A stretch of DNA of 64,000 bases from Tetrahymena elliotti 4EA. Taxonomy: Eukaryota > Ciliophora > Oligohymenophorea > Hymenostomatida > Tetrahymenidae. Numbering within the stretch: the stretch's first letter is position 1; each line of letters starts with the position of its first letter. The notes beneath the pieces were generated by a model. The model was not told the DNA's origin and searched no databases. It saw only the letters and a list, made by a program, of their open reading frames with translations. Below, piece by piece: positions 27,001-38,933 of the stretch. Location: the NCBI GenBank assembly GCA_000231825.2, contig JH720293.1, positions 1,240,001 to 1,304,000 of the forward strand. The letters are read 5' to 3'. Position numbers and translations under genes: made by a program.

Positions 27001-28063
27001 AGTAATACAAACAATAAGCATGCAAGAATAGGGTCATTCTCTATCAAAACTTAAAATTTATAAAATAAAGAATAAGAAAGAGATTTAAGTCCAGTAAAAT
27101 TTAGTGTTCATTAAAAATAAAGTAATAATAGTGATGTTACAAATTAAAAAGAATCTCCACAACAATCTGTTGAAGTTACTTAATAAGTAATTAATAATAT
27201 GTGCTCAATAAATATATATAGACCAAAAACGTCAGAAGGTGGAAGTAGATAAAGAGGAATTAGACTTTACTCAAAAATAAGAAATGATAACATTAATAAT
27301 ATTGTATAAAATGACTAAAACCCTCAATTTTTAAATTAAAATTCTAACAGTAATTTTAAACTTTTATTTTCTCTTTTTATTTTTTTATTAAATTATTTCA
27401 ATTAAAAAAGTTGTTTTCAAGAACACTGAAGAAAATAAACTTGGCTAGACAATAAAATAATTTTATTCCACTCACCATCCAATTAAAATTAGTAAATTAG
27501 GATCTGAGGGAAGTAGTCTGTAATCAATTTTTCAACAAAAGCAAAATAATACAGAAAAAAGTGTTTATGAAAAAATAAATTTACCCTCAAATTGCTATTA
27601 GTAATAATATTAGAAATCTGAAAATTAAGAAAAAAATTAAATATAGCTAAACAAGCTTTTAGTGGAAAACGAAAGTGACTTAGGGATAGAAGAGTTTCAG
27701 ATAGAAGAGACGTATTATTTTCTTTCTTTCTTCAAACAATAAGCACGTTTTTAAATAATTTATTTTTAATTTTACATTAGGAATGAAGAAAGTTAATAGA
27801 CAAATGAAGAATGCAAATAAATGGCATTTAAATAATAGTAAGAAAGTGTAAAGAATAACAATTTCATTTCAGATTAGGATACATAAAACAATAAAATATT
27901 AATAAGATACAACAAATCTCAAAACCAGTAAAGAAGAGAAAAGTAATAAAATCAAGATAAATTTCCTGATTCAAATATCATTCAAATTAGCTAGCATGAA
28001 ATCAAACAAAAGCCAAAAGGTTCTTAACTATAACAAGATTTTTTAAGTTTATTTGCATAGTGA
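24057..28063 (+). CDS. Q/N/S/K-rich, probably disordered protein
   Basis: Four exons (24057-24463, 24525-27349, 27411-27711, 27781-28063) encode about 1271 aa. Almost the entire sequence is low-complexity: Q, N, S and K dominate, with no run of hydrophobic residues long enough for a membrane span and no motif I recognise. The 2.8-kb second exon is open only if TAA and TAG are glutamine. The splice frames were chosen because the alternative frames hit TGA or lose the Q/N composition, and the phases sum to a multiple of three. Function is unknown. Similar disordered proteins are abundant in ciliates. Confidence 0.8.
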
Positions 28064-28499
28064 TATTAAACTTTGAACTAAAAAACAATTTAAATTTATT
28101 AATTTACTTTACTTACTCTCTTAAATATGTTTATTATTTTGTAAATTTTGTTTTTGCAAATTTTGAACAATTTGTTCTTTATTTTAAATGAAAATTGTAT
28201 GATACTTCTTACAGCACATTTATTTAACATAATCATTGAAGATTGAATTGATTAAAATATTTTAATGATTTTTAATTGATTAGTTTTTAAAAAAATAAAG
28301 AAAATAGTTATTAATTTTCCATAGCCATTCCCTTGAATTGAATTTTGATAATTAAAAAATAAATTCACCAAAAAGAAACTGCAATATTTATTCGACTAAT
28401 TATGAATAATTGAATCACTTATAAACATAAATTAATTAATAATTTAATTGTGAAATTAAAAATCAATTAATAGTAGTTATATAGATTTGGTTAGCAAAC
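28064..28499. other. Intergenic
   Basis: AT-rich spacer of 436 nt between two plus-strand genes, presumed to hold the promoter of the C2-like gene. No other feature seen. Confidence 0.6.
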
Positions 28500-31400
28500 A
28501 TGCCTCCTAAAAAAGAAACAAAGAAGGAAGTGAGAATATTTCATATTATTTAGTATTATTCATAAAATAAAATGATATTATAAAATTCAAACAATTTGCC
28601 ATTAATAATTATTATTCTAATATTCGCAAGGTCGTAGCTAAGGAAGATAGGTCTGGCATTCCTAAGAATGATGTTTAATTCAAATTTCAATTTGAAGTAT
28701 AATAGTAAAATTTGTAAAATATGGTTTTAATGTGGGAATGGTTTTCAAATGATACAGCAGTCACTGAACGATATGATGGCTAATTGATAGAAAATTGGAA
28801 TTAAAAGGATCCAAATGGTACAAAAATAAATTTTTAACATATATTTGATAGTGCATTTTTAGATCAACATAATTTAATGATAGAGATTAATATAGAATTA
28901 AAGCTAATTTATTAAGTTAGTATGAAAATAATTATTATAATATCTTAAAAATAGATCCTAATACTCTGGTTTTTGAAAAAGAATTTGATCCTATTAGAGT
29001 TGATGATGTAAATAAATATATTTTTGAAAAAATTTTTCAAGTTAAGGCTAGTTTTTAATAATGAAAAGGATTTTTGTAAAAACCTTACAAAGAAGGAATT
29101 TTATCTTTATTTTGTGAATTCTGAAGATAGCAAGATAAAGTAAGAAATCTATATTGATTACAGTCAACTTCTCTCAAATAATACAGAAAAACCTGAAGTA
29201 ATATCTTACAACAATAAAGCTTATTCATTTTAAAAATGAATTTATTAGTATTAGAATATCGTTAAAAATATATATTGCATTAGACTTAGTTGACAAGTAA
29301 CTTTATTAACTAACATTTAAATAAAATAGTTTGAATACTCAAATAATAAATTACTCATAATGGAAATTGAGGATTTTAAATTTAAGTTGATAGCTGATAA
29401 ACCTCTTTTACAACCCCTCTATAAACACTACTTAAATCCTTTAGAAATAGAAATTGTTGGAGCAAAAGATCTACCAGTTAATACTGATAAAAAATATGAG
29501 CCTTGCTATGTTTTATATAAATTTTTTGATGGAAACTAGGCAAAAACAGTTGAAAAGTTATAAAAAAATACAATTAAATGGGGATCTAAACATGTTTTTT
29601 TATGTGGTCTACTAGACCAGGTAGATTTAATGGAAAAGATTGCGTAATTATTTATTTTATCTATCAAATAACAAAAAAATATGCCTTTCATTTAAAATAA
29701 TCAGATCCCATTATGTAAAAATGGAAGTACATGATAAAGATGAGGTTTTGGATAACAAAGTAAAATAAGAATTGCCACTATTGAGTGTTGAATCAAAAAT
29801 AAAAGAAATAGAAGAAAAGAATAAACCACCTGAGGAAGAGGTTATTGATCCTAAAGGAAAAAAAGGAGCACCTGCTAAAAAGGAAGCTCCAAAGAAAGTA
29901 GAACCTCCTAAAAAGGATGTAAAAAAAGATCCAAAAAAGGATGCAAAGAAAAAAGGTGGAGAAATAAAGATTGATCCTATTAAAGATGTTCCTGAAGGAC
30001 CACCTATTGAATATCATAGAAATAATTATGGTGTTGCTTGCTTCTTTTTAACTGACCTTTTAAAGCCAAGTGTAAGGAGTGTTAAACTTAGATCTCCTAT
30101 TGTACCAGTAAAAAAGTACGAAGATTATGAGTCTAACAACTTAGACTTAAATACAACTGCCAAAAAAAATATTCCTGCTATGATGGCTAATTCTAATTTT
30201 TTTGATCAAAATAGTTTTTTAGTCATCAGCTTAAATCTTGCACACCCTTTTGGTATACTTTTATAAATTATAATAAAATTTTTTTAATTTATTTAAAATT
30301 TATTTAACTAATAAAAACTTTATTATTTTGATATAAAATTAACATATTTTTGATTAATTGAATAATTGATAAATAGATAGACATATCTTTATTAAAATTT
30401 ATAAACAAATAATAAAAAATTCAAATAACTAACATACAAATATAAAAATAAAATAAAAGAAGACAATATTTTATACATTTTAAGGAAATCAAATCCTTCA
30501 TGAAATAAATAATTTTATCATTTATGCTTTATAGGCAACTTTAAGTTACCTGATAAACCTGTCTCTATGGTATAAATTGAAGACGTTCCATAAGGATAAA
30601 ATCAAAAAGATAAAAAAGGAAAAGCTGCTCCACCTCCTCCAGCAAAAAAAGAAGCAGCAAAAACAGAAACCCAACTGGAAATCATCCCACCTAAAGTAGA
30701 TCCATAGGCTATTTATGAGAGAGCTGTTTATTACATGCCTTACAAATCTGCAGAGCTAGTTTAAAAAATTTAAGATATTTTTTATGAAATAAATATGGAG
30801 GCAGCGAAAGTAGAAACGGGAGGATTAAGAGCAATAACAACTAAAAAATTAAATGAATAAGAAAGAAAAGATAGAACATTTGACTTCTTAGGAGGTTTTG
30901 AAATAATTGACAACTAATTCAGACTATTTGTATTCGAAGGTCTTTCAAGTGGGGCTATGAAAAAGTAACTAATAAATTAATTCTACTTTATCCTTAATCA
31001 AAACAAAATTTTAATAAAGATTAGAAGAAAGAATTCCTAGAGCAGAGCCAAATTCAGACACTCTGAAGATATTGAGAAATTCAGATGTTAAGTTTTAAGA
31101 AAGACAATATTTAGATTTTGATATGGAAATAAAAAGAGTAATTTTTTATCCCAACATTTTATTTATTTATTTATTTCTTTAGATTAGGTTGAGGGAGAAC
31201 TTAACAAAAATATTAATGAAACCAGATATATATATTCGTACAAAGGAGCCAGAAAACATATGCAGAACTTTAAATTAAATTAGCGAAATAGCTAAATGCT
31301 GGAACATAAAAAGTGTAGCATAATTTGATCTATTTCCTATAGCATCTGTAAATTATATGAGAAATAAAAATGAATTGTTTAATTTTCATTTAAAAAATAG

Positions 31401-33054
31401 GATTTAATAGCTATGGAACGCAAATATAGTGATTCTTTATCTGCTGAAGATATTCATGGTATATAGGTAGAAGTAAAGAAATCAAAGAAAGGAAAGAAGA
31501 TGTCCAGTATCAATGATCTATCTAAAACTTAAACAATGGGAATAGAATCTAAAGCAAATCTAACATATACTACTAATAACTTGTAAACCTATGGCACTAA
31601 AGAAATGCTTTCAACATAATAAAAAGAATAAGTGAGTCCAAGTAAGAATAATGTTTAAATCTAAGACAATAGTATTGAAAATGAATAAAATGAGTCCATT
31701 TTTAATACCAAAAAAAATAAGACGAGATTCATGTATAGTGTTAAAGGTAAAAAAACAAGTGATAATGTATAAATAAGAATAAAAGAAACTGTTCCTATTC
31801 CAGATGATGAACCTGTTTATATTTATAGCTCTCAAAAGAATAATTGGTATGAAAAACAAAAAAGAGAGTAAAGAGAGAGAATAAGAGCAGATAAACACAA
31901 TTTCTATACTTATTCTGAATAATATTTGACTCTTTCAGTAGATCCGTACAACGTTCAAGATGAAATCAAATTAGCTGAAACTCTCGAAAAAACAGTAATA
32001 CAAATATTATTTTAGAAAAATTAAATTAATTAAATTTTAATTTTAAATAGAAATTGTAAGAGAAACCTTCTTTTAGACCTGTCCCACCTAAATCGAAAGA
32101 TGAAAGAGATGGGCACCCTAAAAAGCCTCATCAGAGCAAAATAGATGAGTTGTCAAAATATCCATATTATGAATAAAGGGAAAAGGAAGAAGTCACATTG
32201 AAGAATACAAGAGGTGAACCTTTAAAAGACAAAACGGATTTCAATGCTTACTTTAGATAAACAGAAATTTTCTCCAACCCAGAAGTTTTAGAAGCTGAAA
32301 AAATAAAACGTAAGCTTTGAGTTTAATTGAAAATAGTTTAGAGAACATTTTTAAAATATTAATTTAGCTGTGGAAAAAGAGAAACAAGAAAGGGAAAAGA
32401 AAAAGAAAGAACAAGATGAATGGATGAGTAAATTAAAAGGAACAAAATACTTATACATAAAGAGAACTATGCCTGAGCATCCTTCTTAGCTAGATAAATT
32501 AAAAGTAATTAAAATAAATTTAATTTTAAGTATTTATGTGTTATACAATTATTGGCTATTTATTAAATGATGACTCAGGTTTAAATGAGATTTATTTCTA
32601 TGTCACTTTAACAGTGGCTGTTTGATTTAAGCATCTGTGATGTATTTCTAGCCAGGTCTGAAAGAAAATAGCCAAATTTACTTTATTTATTTATTTAATT
32701 TGTTGTTTTGAATTTAATCTAATTTCAATTATTTTAGAATTTACTAAAAATACTGATAAATTTTTAATTTTAAATTAAAAGGGGTTGAGAGATGATCCTG
32801 CATCTAAGAAAGGTTTATTATTGAAGAATTCAAGATTAAAAGATACTACTTTGAAGATGGATAGATAACTTAAGGATATTCCAAGTTCTATTTTCCATCA
32901 TGAGAACTTTAAAGAATCAGTTGATCCTTTCACAAGAAAAGTACAGCCAGAGCATTGCATGAGTCCATTTGACTTTGATGCTTATTAAAATCCAGAAATA
33001 ATTACAAAAACATTTGTACATAGACCTTTAAAATTAGATCCAATGTATAAATGA
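28500..33054 (+). CDS. Multi-exon C2-like protein, candidate axonemal/ciliary protein
   Basis: Thirteen exons (28500-28529, 28631-28817, 28904-29007, 29042-29197, 29330-29643, 29705-30252, 30535-30965, 31021-31137, 31183-31347, 31401-31994, 32051-32309, 32368-32504, 32782-33054) encode about 1104 aa. Residues ~165-275 look like a C2-type beta sandwich (NPLEIEIVGAKDLPV, HVFLCGLLD, VKMEVHD). A K/P/A-rich linker follows, then YGVACFFLTDLLKP, a second K/P linker, and a conserved-looking block FRLFVFEGLSSGAMKK near residue 575. The rest is charged and helical. The ending (CMSPFDFDAY) resembles termini of flagella-associated proteins, and a CFAP92/DUF4550-type relative is possible but unproven. Exons 2-5 are the least certain part: the 34-nt intron 29008-29041, the 86-nt intron 28818-28903 and the 132-nt intron 29198-29329 were chosen to keep the frame. 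The last intron holds a snoRNA candidate. Confidence 0.75.
32552..32675 (+). ncRNA. Intron-encoded box C/D snoRNA candidate
   Basis: It lies inside the 277-nt last intron (32505-32781) of the C2-like gene, on the host strand. Box C is ATGATGA at 32567-32573 and box D is CTGA at 32658-32661. A perfect 10-bp terminal stem, TTGGCTATTT (32552-32561) with AAATAGCCAA (32666-32675), brings the two boxes together at the spacing usual for C/D snoRNAs (5 and 4 nt). An internal C'-like GTGATGT is at 32637-32643 and a weak D' (CTGT or TTGA) at 32618-32625. The sequence just upstream of box D, TTTCTAGCCAGGT, is the likely guide for 2'-O-methylation. If it is used, the target G pairs with the C five bases before box D. 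I cannot name the target RNA. Confidence 0.8.
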
Positions 33055-34796
33055 AAAAAGAGGCATATTGATATAAATTTGTTTGTCAGTATCCTGTATG
33101 TTTTTCTGTAATAAAATTTAATATGGATGTAATGCTATATTTTTGATATAATTAACAAAAATAGATAATTGATTTACTTTATTTAATTTACAGCTTTTTT
33201 AAGAATTAACATTTTAATCGGAGTAAATTTTGCCACTATTTTTCATTTTAATACAAAAAGATACAATTATTTTTAACTTAAACAAAAACTTTTGAATTAA
33301 TTAAATGTAATTCATACCTAAAAGTTAAAAATCTTGTAGCTTCACTTTATAAAAATTTTCCTCTCCCTTTTCTGGATTTTTTTTTACTGCAAAAATTAAT
33401 TTGTTCTAATTTGTGTGAATCATTGAGTATAAAACATTTGTAACAATATTGTCTAATAGAAAGTAAATTCTTTGAGAATTACCAGAATTATTTTTTGTTT
33501 ATTCTCAAAAAGTATTGATTTCTAAATTAAAAATGATAAAGCTTTTTCAAATGCAAATCAAAGTTAAAAATAAACAAAGTATTATTTATTCGAGGGAAAT
33601 TATTTATAGAGTGATGCAAAAAAATACAGATGCAAGCTAAAATAGTTCAATTGTTAAATAATTATCTAGTTGCTTATGTGGAAAAAATTTATTGATTATT
33701 AATTTTTCTATTTGATTAAAATTTGAAATTTAATTAGATAATTATGTGGATAGTAAATCGTATGAAGGTAAAATTTAAATATACCAAAAAGATCATTATT
33801 TGTAATTTCTTTTAAACCAAATATTTGATAGGATTAATTTTGTAAGTACACATCCCTCAAAATTTACCTCTTCTTTTTTAGCATATTATATCATTCTTAA
33901 ACGTGTGTTATGCCTAACTTTTTTGTCATATCAATAAAAAGAAACGGAAATCCATAGATAACTAACTGGGAATCAAAATTTAAATTGTGGTAAAAAATAA
34001 GATAAAAGCTATTGTATAAAAGCAAATAAGCTCATTGAATTTTTTCTGCTTTCGAATAAGATTTTTTAAAAATAATATACAAAAAAGGAAGGAAGAAACA
34101 AAAGTATTTATATAAATTTTCATACTAAAATGTTTTACTTTTTTTATATTTTTATTGATAAAGAGAATTTTTAAGTATTATTTTATATTTAATTGGCTGG
34201 AGGGAGATTCAAGATTTTTTATATAAGGCTGTGTTTGGGTTATAATTTATTATAAGATTCTAAGATTTTTTAAATATGAGAATGCATAAAGATAGTAAAG
34301 TATTAATAAACGATTAAAAGAAAAAGTTTTGAATTAAGTTTAGTTGCTTACAAGTTATTATTTGAGTGTAAATCAATTTTGCTTTATGAAGGTAATCAAT
34401 CAAGAGATTTCATCATTCACTAGAAAGCCACTATGCTTAATTATGTCAAGATCTAAAAATGTTTAATAATGTAAAAAGGTTATTATTTTTAGCTCTTAAA
34501 CATAATATTTTCATTGCATAAATATATAAATATGTTTCATATTTTAATTATGAAGATTTGCTTTAGTTATTTTCTTTACAATTTTTGGAGTTTTTGTTTT
34601 GGGCTTTATTGAAATACTAACAATTGTTGTAAGCAACTATTCTGATAACTAAATAATCTTTTGAGATGATTGATTTTAATTGTTAGTAAAATACAGTTAG
34701 AAGCAAGTACATTAAAATTTTCTGAGAGGAGAAAATTCTTTTTTGAAGATTTATTTGGTAAAATTGAGTATTATTAATTGATATTTAACTATAACT
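33055..34796. other. Long intergenic region between convergent genes
   Basis: 1.74 kb of AT-rich sequence between the ends of a plus-strand and a minus-strand gene, so no promoter is required here. I found no coding frame with plausible composition, no C/D or H/ACA motif set and no repeat. It is the largest apparently empty stretch in the window. Confidence 0.55.
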
Positions 34797-36575
34797 TCAC
34801 AATTCTGTAGAAATGGAATCATTTAATGGCATTTAAATAACTTAAAATTTTGTTTTCTGATTTATTATTTTTACTTCACTTAAGCTTGGATTCCCTATTC
34901 CATTTCCATATTAAATACCATTATTAAGAGTGTTGTTAGTGCTACTGATGGAGTTATTGGAACTAGCTGTATTTTATATCTTCGCTTTATTTTATCTGGA
35001 CAAGTCAGGATAAAATCGCTCTATAAACATATTTGATTGAATTTTATATTATAAATTTTTAATCTTTAAACTTTTTATTTTCTCTTCTGGGGGAATAGAG
35101 GCACGCAGATGGATAAAATTCTCTTCAACTTCGGGATGAATATTGATGCGTGTAATAATTAAAAAATGATGGTTAGTCATATTTTCGTGGATACGATATT
35201 AATCATCGCCATCAAGAGGGTGGATGATATAATCTATGTTGACTGGAAAAGTAATATTATCAGAAGTGTACATATTTGAGCTCAAGTTGTGTTGAATTTT
35301 AGTATTGCTATTTAAATTATACATCTAAAACTCTTTTTGAGAAATTTTCATTCTGTGATTAAAAAGTTCTAAATTTCCTTGTCTCAGAATGTATTCAGTT
35401 ACGTTCCCACCGAATGTCTCTCCAAAGAAGAGCTAGGCACATGATTTAGTTACGCCATCAAACATGCGTTCTGGTAATAAGGTTTGAGGGTTTGTTAAAA
35501 TTATTTAGAAAAGACAAATACTGTTCACATAATTTTCAATCAGAATTTCTTTTGCTTTATGATAGAATTTGTCATTTCTCTCATCAAAATTGATTCTGTA
35601 TTTTTCGTATAATTTTTGATTGAAAATCTAAACTCTCCTCATATTAGCTCCATGCTGCATTATTTTTTCACTCATATCGTATGCATCTGGATCTTCAAGA
35701 CTCCTTAAAAAACGACTTAAATAGTCATAGCACTGGAGCTAAGGTTAGTTATTAGCTAGTTGCATCTCAATTGTTTCATGAATCTTATCATATTCTATTC
35801 TAATAGCAGGTTTTTCATCAGCATCATAATTAGCTATAAACCCCGTTTTATCTTAAAACCAATCTAGATGAATAACAATGTCTCCTGGAATCAAATAGCG
35901 CTAACTCTCTGATAGATATTAGAAATGGCAATGCCCATCATCTTTTTATCCTCTACACCAAGCTCTTTTAGGTTTAAACCCAATTTTTTTACGCTTCTAG
36001 ATAGACTTTGATGTCTTACTGATTAAACTGTGAGTTTTTGATGTATTTTTTGGTTTTGAAGTCTATGATATTTAATTTTTCGGCTATAAAGTAGAGTTAT
36101 TATTTGTCGAATTTGTTTTCCCTATTTAGGAGTTCTGCATTTTAACACTATTCTTTTCTCCTTGAGAATTTTATCCAGTTTATTATTTTGTTGGTATTTA
36201 AGTTTAATATTATAAGGAATGATCTAAACTTACTTATTATTTAGATGCTATAACTGAATGGTTTACACTTTAATATTTTACCCCAGAAGAATTTATTTCT
36301 GTTTACTAATTAATAAGACCTTGATCTTAGAAGCAATTTTAATATTAAATATTTTTATTGCTAGAGGCTGCTTAATCTTAATTTATTTCTTTAAAGCCCC
36401 CGTCTTAAGAAACCATTTTTTTTAAATAAGGAGGATTATTTTGTGTAATAGGAGAGGGTAGTATATTTATTTACTAAAAATGTTGTTCTGATTAACTTTC
36501 TTAAAATTAAAATGAATCGTATTATGGATATGTAGGAGAAACAAATTCAGGATCTGTTTGTTTAAATGAAAGCAT
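34797..36575 (-). CDS. Unrecognised 592-aa protein with a folded central domain
   Basis: Single exon from ATG at 36575 to TGA at 34797. Residues 1 to about 195 are Q/S/N-rich and likely disordered. From about 200 to 500 the composition is that of a globular domain, with W, C, H, F and Y well represented. It begins with a Cys/His-containing block (AWCRGQKDDGHCHFQYL), then a long helical stretch (ILIENYVNSICLFQ), FFGETFGGNVTEYILRQG, and a beta-rich end (ITFPVNIDYIIHPLDGDDQ). The last ~70 residues are S/N-rich. Codons in the domain are GC-richer than the flanks. I do not recognise the family. Confidence 0.85.
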
Positions 36576-37970
36576 GATATTCACTTTCAGCCGGAACTAA
36601 ATCCACTCAATATTGATGATTTATTGCAAATTAAATTTATATTTTTAGTCTTTTATTAGCCTAATTGTTGAATGTGATGATGTTTCTTTCACAAAAGTTG
36701 TAAATCTATATCTTCTTTTTTATAATGAAAAGTCTTATTTTTTCTCGTTTTTGTTACGCAATTTCTTTTTACAAATTATAGTTAATCTTTTATCGCTTTT
36801 TTAATTATTTTTTGTATGTGGTAATTCTTTTTTCGCTCTTGTTAAGATATATATTCTTGTAATTTATTTACAATTATATCATTTTGCATCTTTCTCCTTT
36901 TCTTTTTAATCGCAAGCTATTTCTTTCCCCTTGCCTGCCTGCTTTGCCTTGTGCTGCTTCTTTTTTCGAATGTTTTGTTCTCTTAAAAAATAAATAATAA
37001 ATTTCCAGCTTGGATTTATTGATTAGAAAAAATTGCCTGCTTTTTTCTTCTTTTAAGTTTTTAATATTTTCTTTTTCATCAAAAAAGCACTTGACATTAA
37101 ATAGTTAGAATTCTGTAATTAAATAAAATGAATGCTTTTTTACAGTCTAAATTAAAAATATAACAAAAATACATCTTGATGCAAAATTTAATTTGATTTT
37201 TCTAAATATTTTTAATCTGTCCGAAATTATAAAGTTTCAGACCCTAAATATAACCTGATGATTACTTATGTAATTCATCAATTAAGACTTATTCACAATT
37301 TTAATTTTTGTTGTTTATTTTTATTATAGATTTATTGCATTACCTACATTTAAATACAAAATTTAAGTTCAAAATGCACTGATTGGATTTATTTAAGATA
37401 TTCATTCTATTTAATTTATATTTTTGAGCGATTAGATACTTAATAGACTCTTGATCTACTTTTTTAACATGCGCTATTTAATTTCTCATATCAAACAATT
37501 TTTTACAGAGTTTCTTTTCCTTCGTTCAAAAAAATTCTATTAAAAATTAATTATTTTAGGATTCCGTATTTTCTTTGATCCACATAAAACGAGAATATAT
37601 TATATTTTTTTAATTATTAAAAAATCCCTTTATATTTATCATAAATTTACTTGAAACTTTTACCTTTCCAAAATTCAAAAACAATAAAAGCATAATTTAA
37701 AAGTACTTTTTATCATCAAATAAAAATATGTAATTAATCTTATAATAAGACTTCTTAAATTTTTAAGTAATTTTTTAGCTTTTTTCTCAAAATATAATTT
37801 TGCTTTTTGTGATGAAATTAAATTTCAGATATGCAATTTCATATAAAATACTTCAAAAATTAACAAAAAGAATTAATTTAATTCTAATTTATATTTTAAA
37901 AAGGATCTAAGTGTAAAATTTGGATTAATCTCTTTATTTATTTTTTTAAAATGGTACTATAAAATACTAA
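36576..37970. other. Intergenic with a GC-richer polypyrimidine patch
   Basis: 1.4 kb upstream of the 592-aa gene and downstream of the transporter gene (both minus). Positions about 36890-36965 are unusually G+C-rich for a spacer and pyrimidine-rich on the plus strand (CCCCTTGCCTGCCTGC). On the minus strand this would be a purine-rich leader about 0.3 kb before the start codon, perhaps 5' UTR. The minus strand is open for over 100 codons here under the ciliate code, but without a good ATG. Confidence 0.5.
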
Positions 37971-38933
37971 TCATAATATAATACCTAAACTTCCAGCAAT
38001 AATTAAAACGGATCCTATAATACTAGATATTTATATTGGTGAATTAAATATAAACATGTCTGCTATAAAAGATATAAATGTATTTATGTATGTGATAGGT
38101 GCTATTAGTGATGTCTTTTCTAAACCATAAGATCTAGAAAATAAAAGTTATCCTATCCATCCAATAAAAGATAGAAGGAAACAACTTGATAAGAATCTTA
38201 AATTTAATATATTGTAATGTGCTTAGTTTAAGATTAATAATAGTAAAGGTGTAGAAAATATAGTAACTATGTAACTATACTATTACTATACTATATTATG
38301 ACACTTGTGAATACTTGTCAACTTTTTTAATGTGATAGTTATAGATGCAACACTAATGCTACCTAACAACCCTAGAATTGTGCCAACAAATTAATTGTAA
38401 TCTTGTTAATAATCTTATTTGCCTTTTTCTCTACTAAATAAATAACTTGGCCTACTCATCAAAACAATGCCACTAAATCCTAAACAAAAACAAATTAAAG
38501 CTTTCTTTGATAATTTTTCTCCCAAAAAAAATATTGCCATAATATTAGTCCAAATTGGAGATAGATTATTTATTACAACACTATCTGAGAGATTCATAAA
38601 ATGCATACTCGCAAACATCAAGATCATTCCAACAGCACCAAATATTCCTCTCCATATTAGAAGCATTAAAGCTTATTTACTAATAACATAAACATCCAAT
38701 TTTTTAATCTTACAAGATACACTATTGAAAATAATTCCAAAACACATTCTGACGTACAAAATTTGTAATGTCTAATATTCAGTTCTTAAAAATCCTATTG
38801 TTAAATACATAATCGAGTATAGTATTTAAGCGATAAGCATATAACATATTGCTATCTTTTTAGGGTTTTATTATTCTAAATAGAAAAGATAATTACTCAA
38901 TTTAATTATCTACTATGAAATCATACTAGCCAT
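37971..38933 (-). CDS. EamA-type drug/metabolite transporter (DMT superfamily)
   Basis: Single exon, 320 aa, with about nine or ten hydrophobic segments in two halves, the layout of EamA/SLC35G-like carriers. The first half contains the family-like stretch MNLSDSVVINNLSPIWTNIM followed by IFFLGEKLS, where the EamA signature (helix, then a conserved G-E before the next helix) sits. The second half repeats it as YGLEKTSLIAPITYINTFIS. Members export small metabolites or nucleotide-sugar-like compounds across cell or organelle membranes. The substrate cannot be told from sequence. The frame is continuous from ATG to TGA with no intron needed. Confidence 0.88.

Noticed and set aside
30253..30534. 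282-nt intron checked for a second snoRNA
   Set aside because: There is no box C (TGATGA) paired with a downstream CTGA and terminal stem, so its length alone is not evidence.
34405..34425. AATGATGA on the minus strand in the empty 1.7-kb spacer
   Set aside because: A box-C look-alike only: no CTGA within about 120 nt downstream and no terminal stem.
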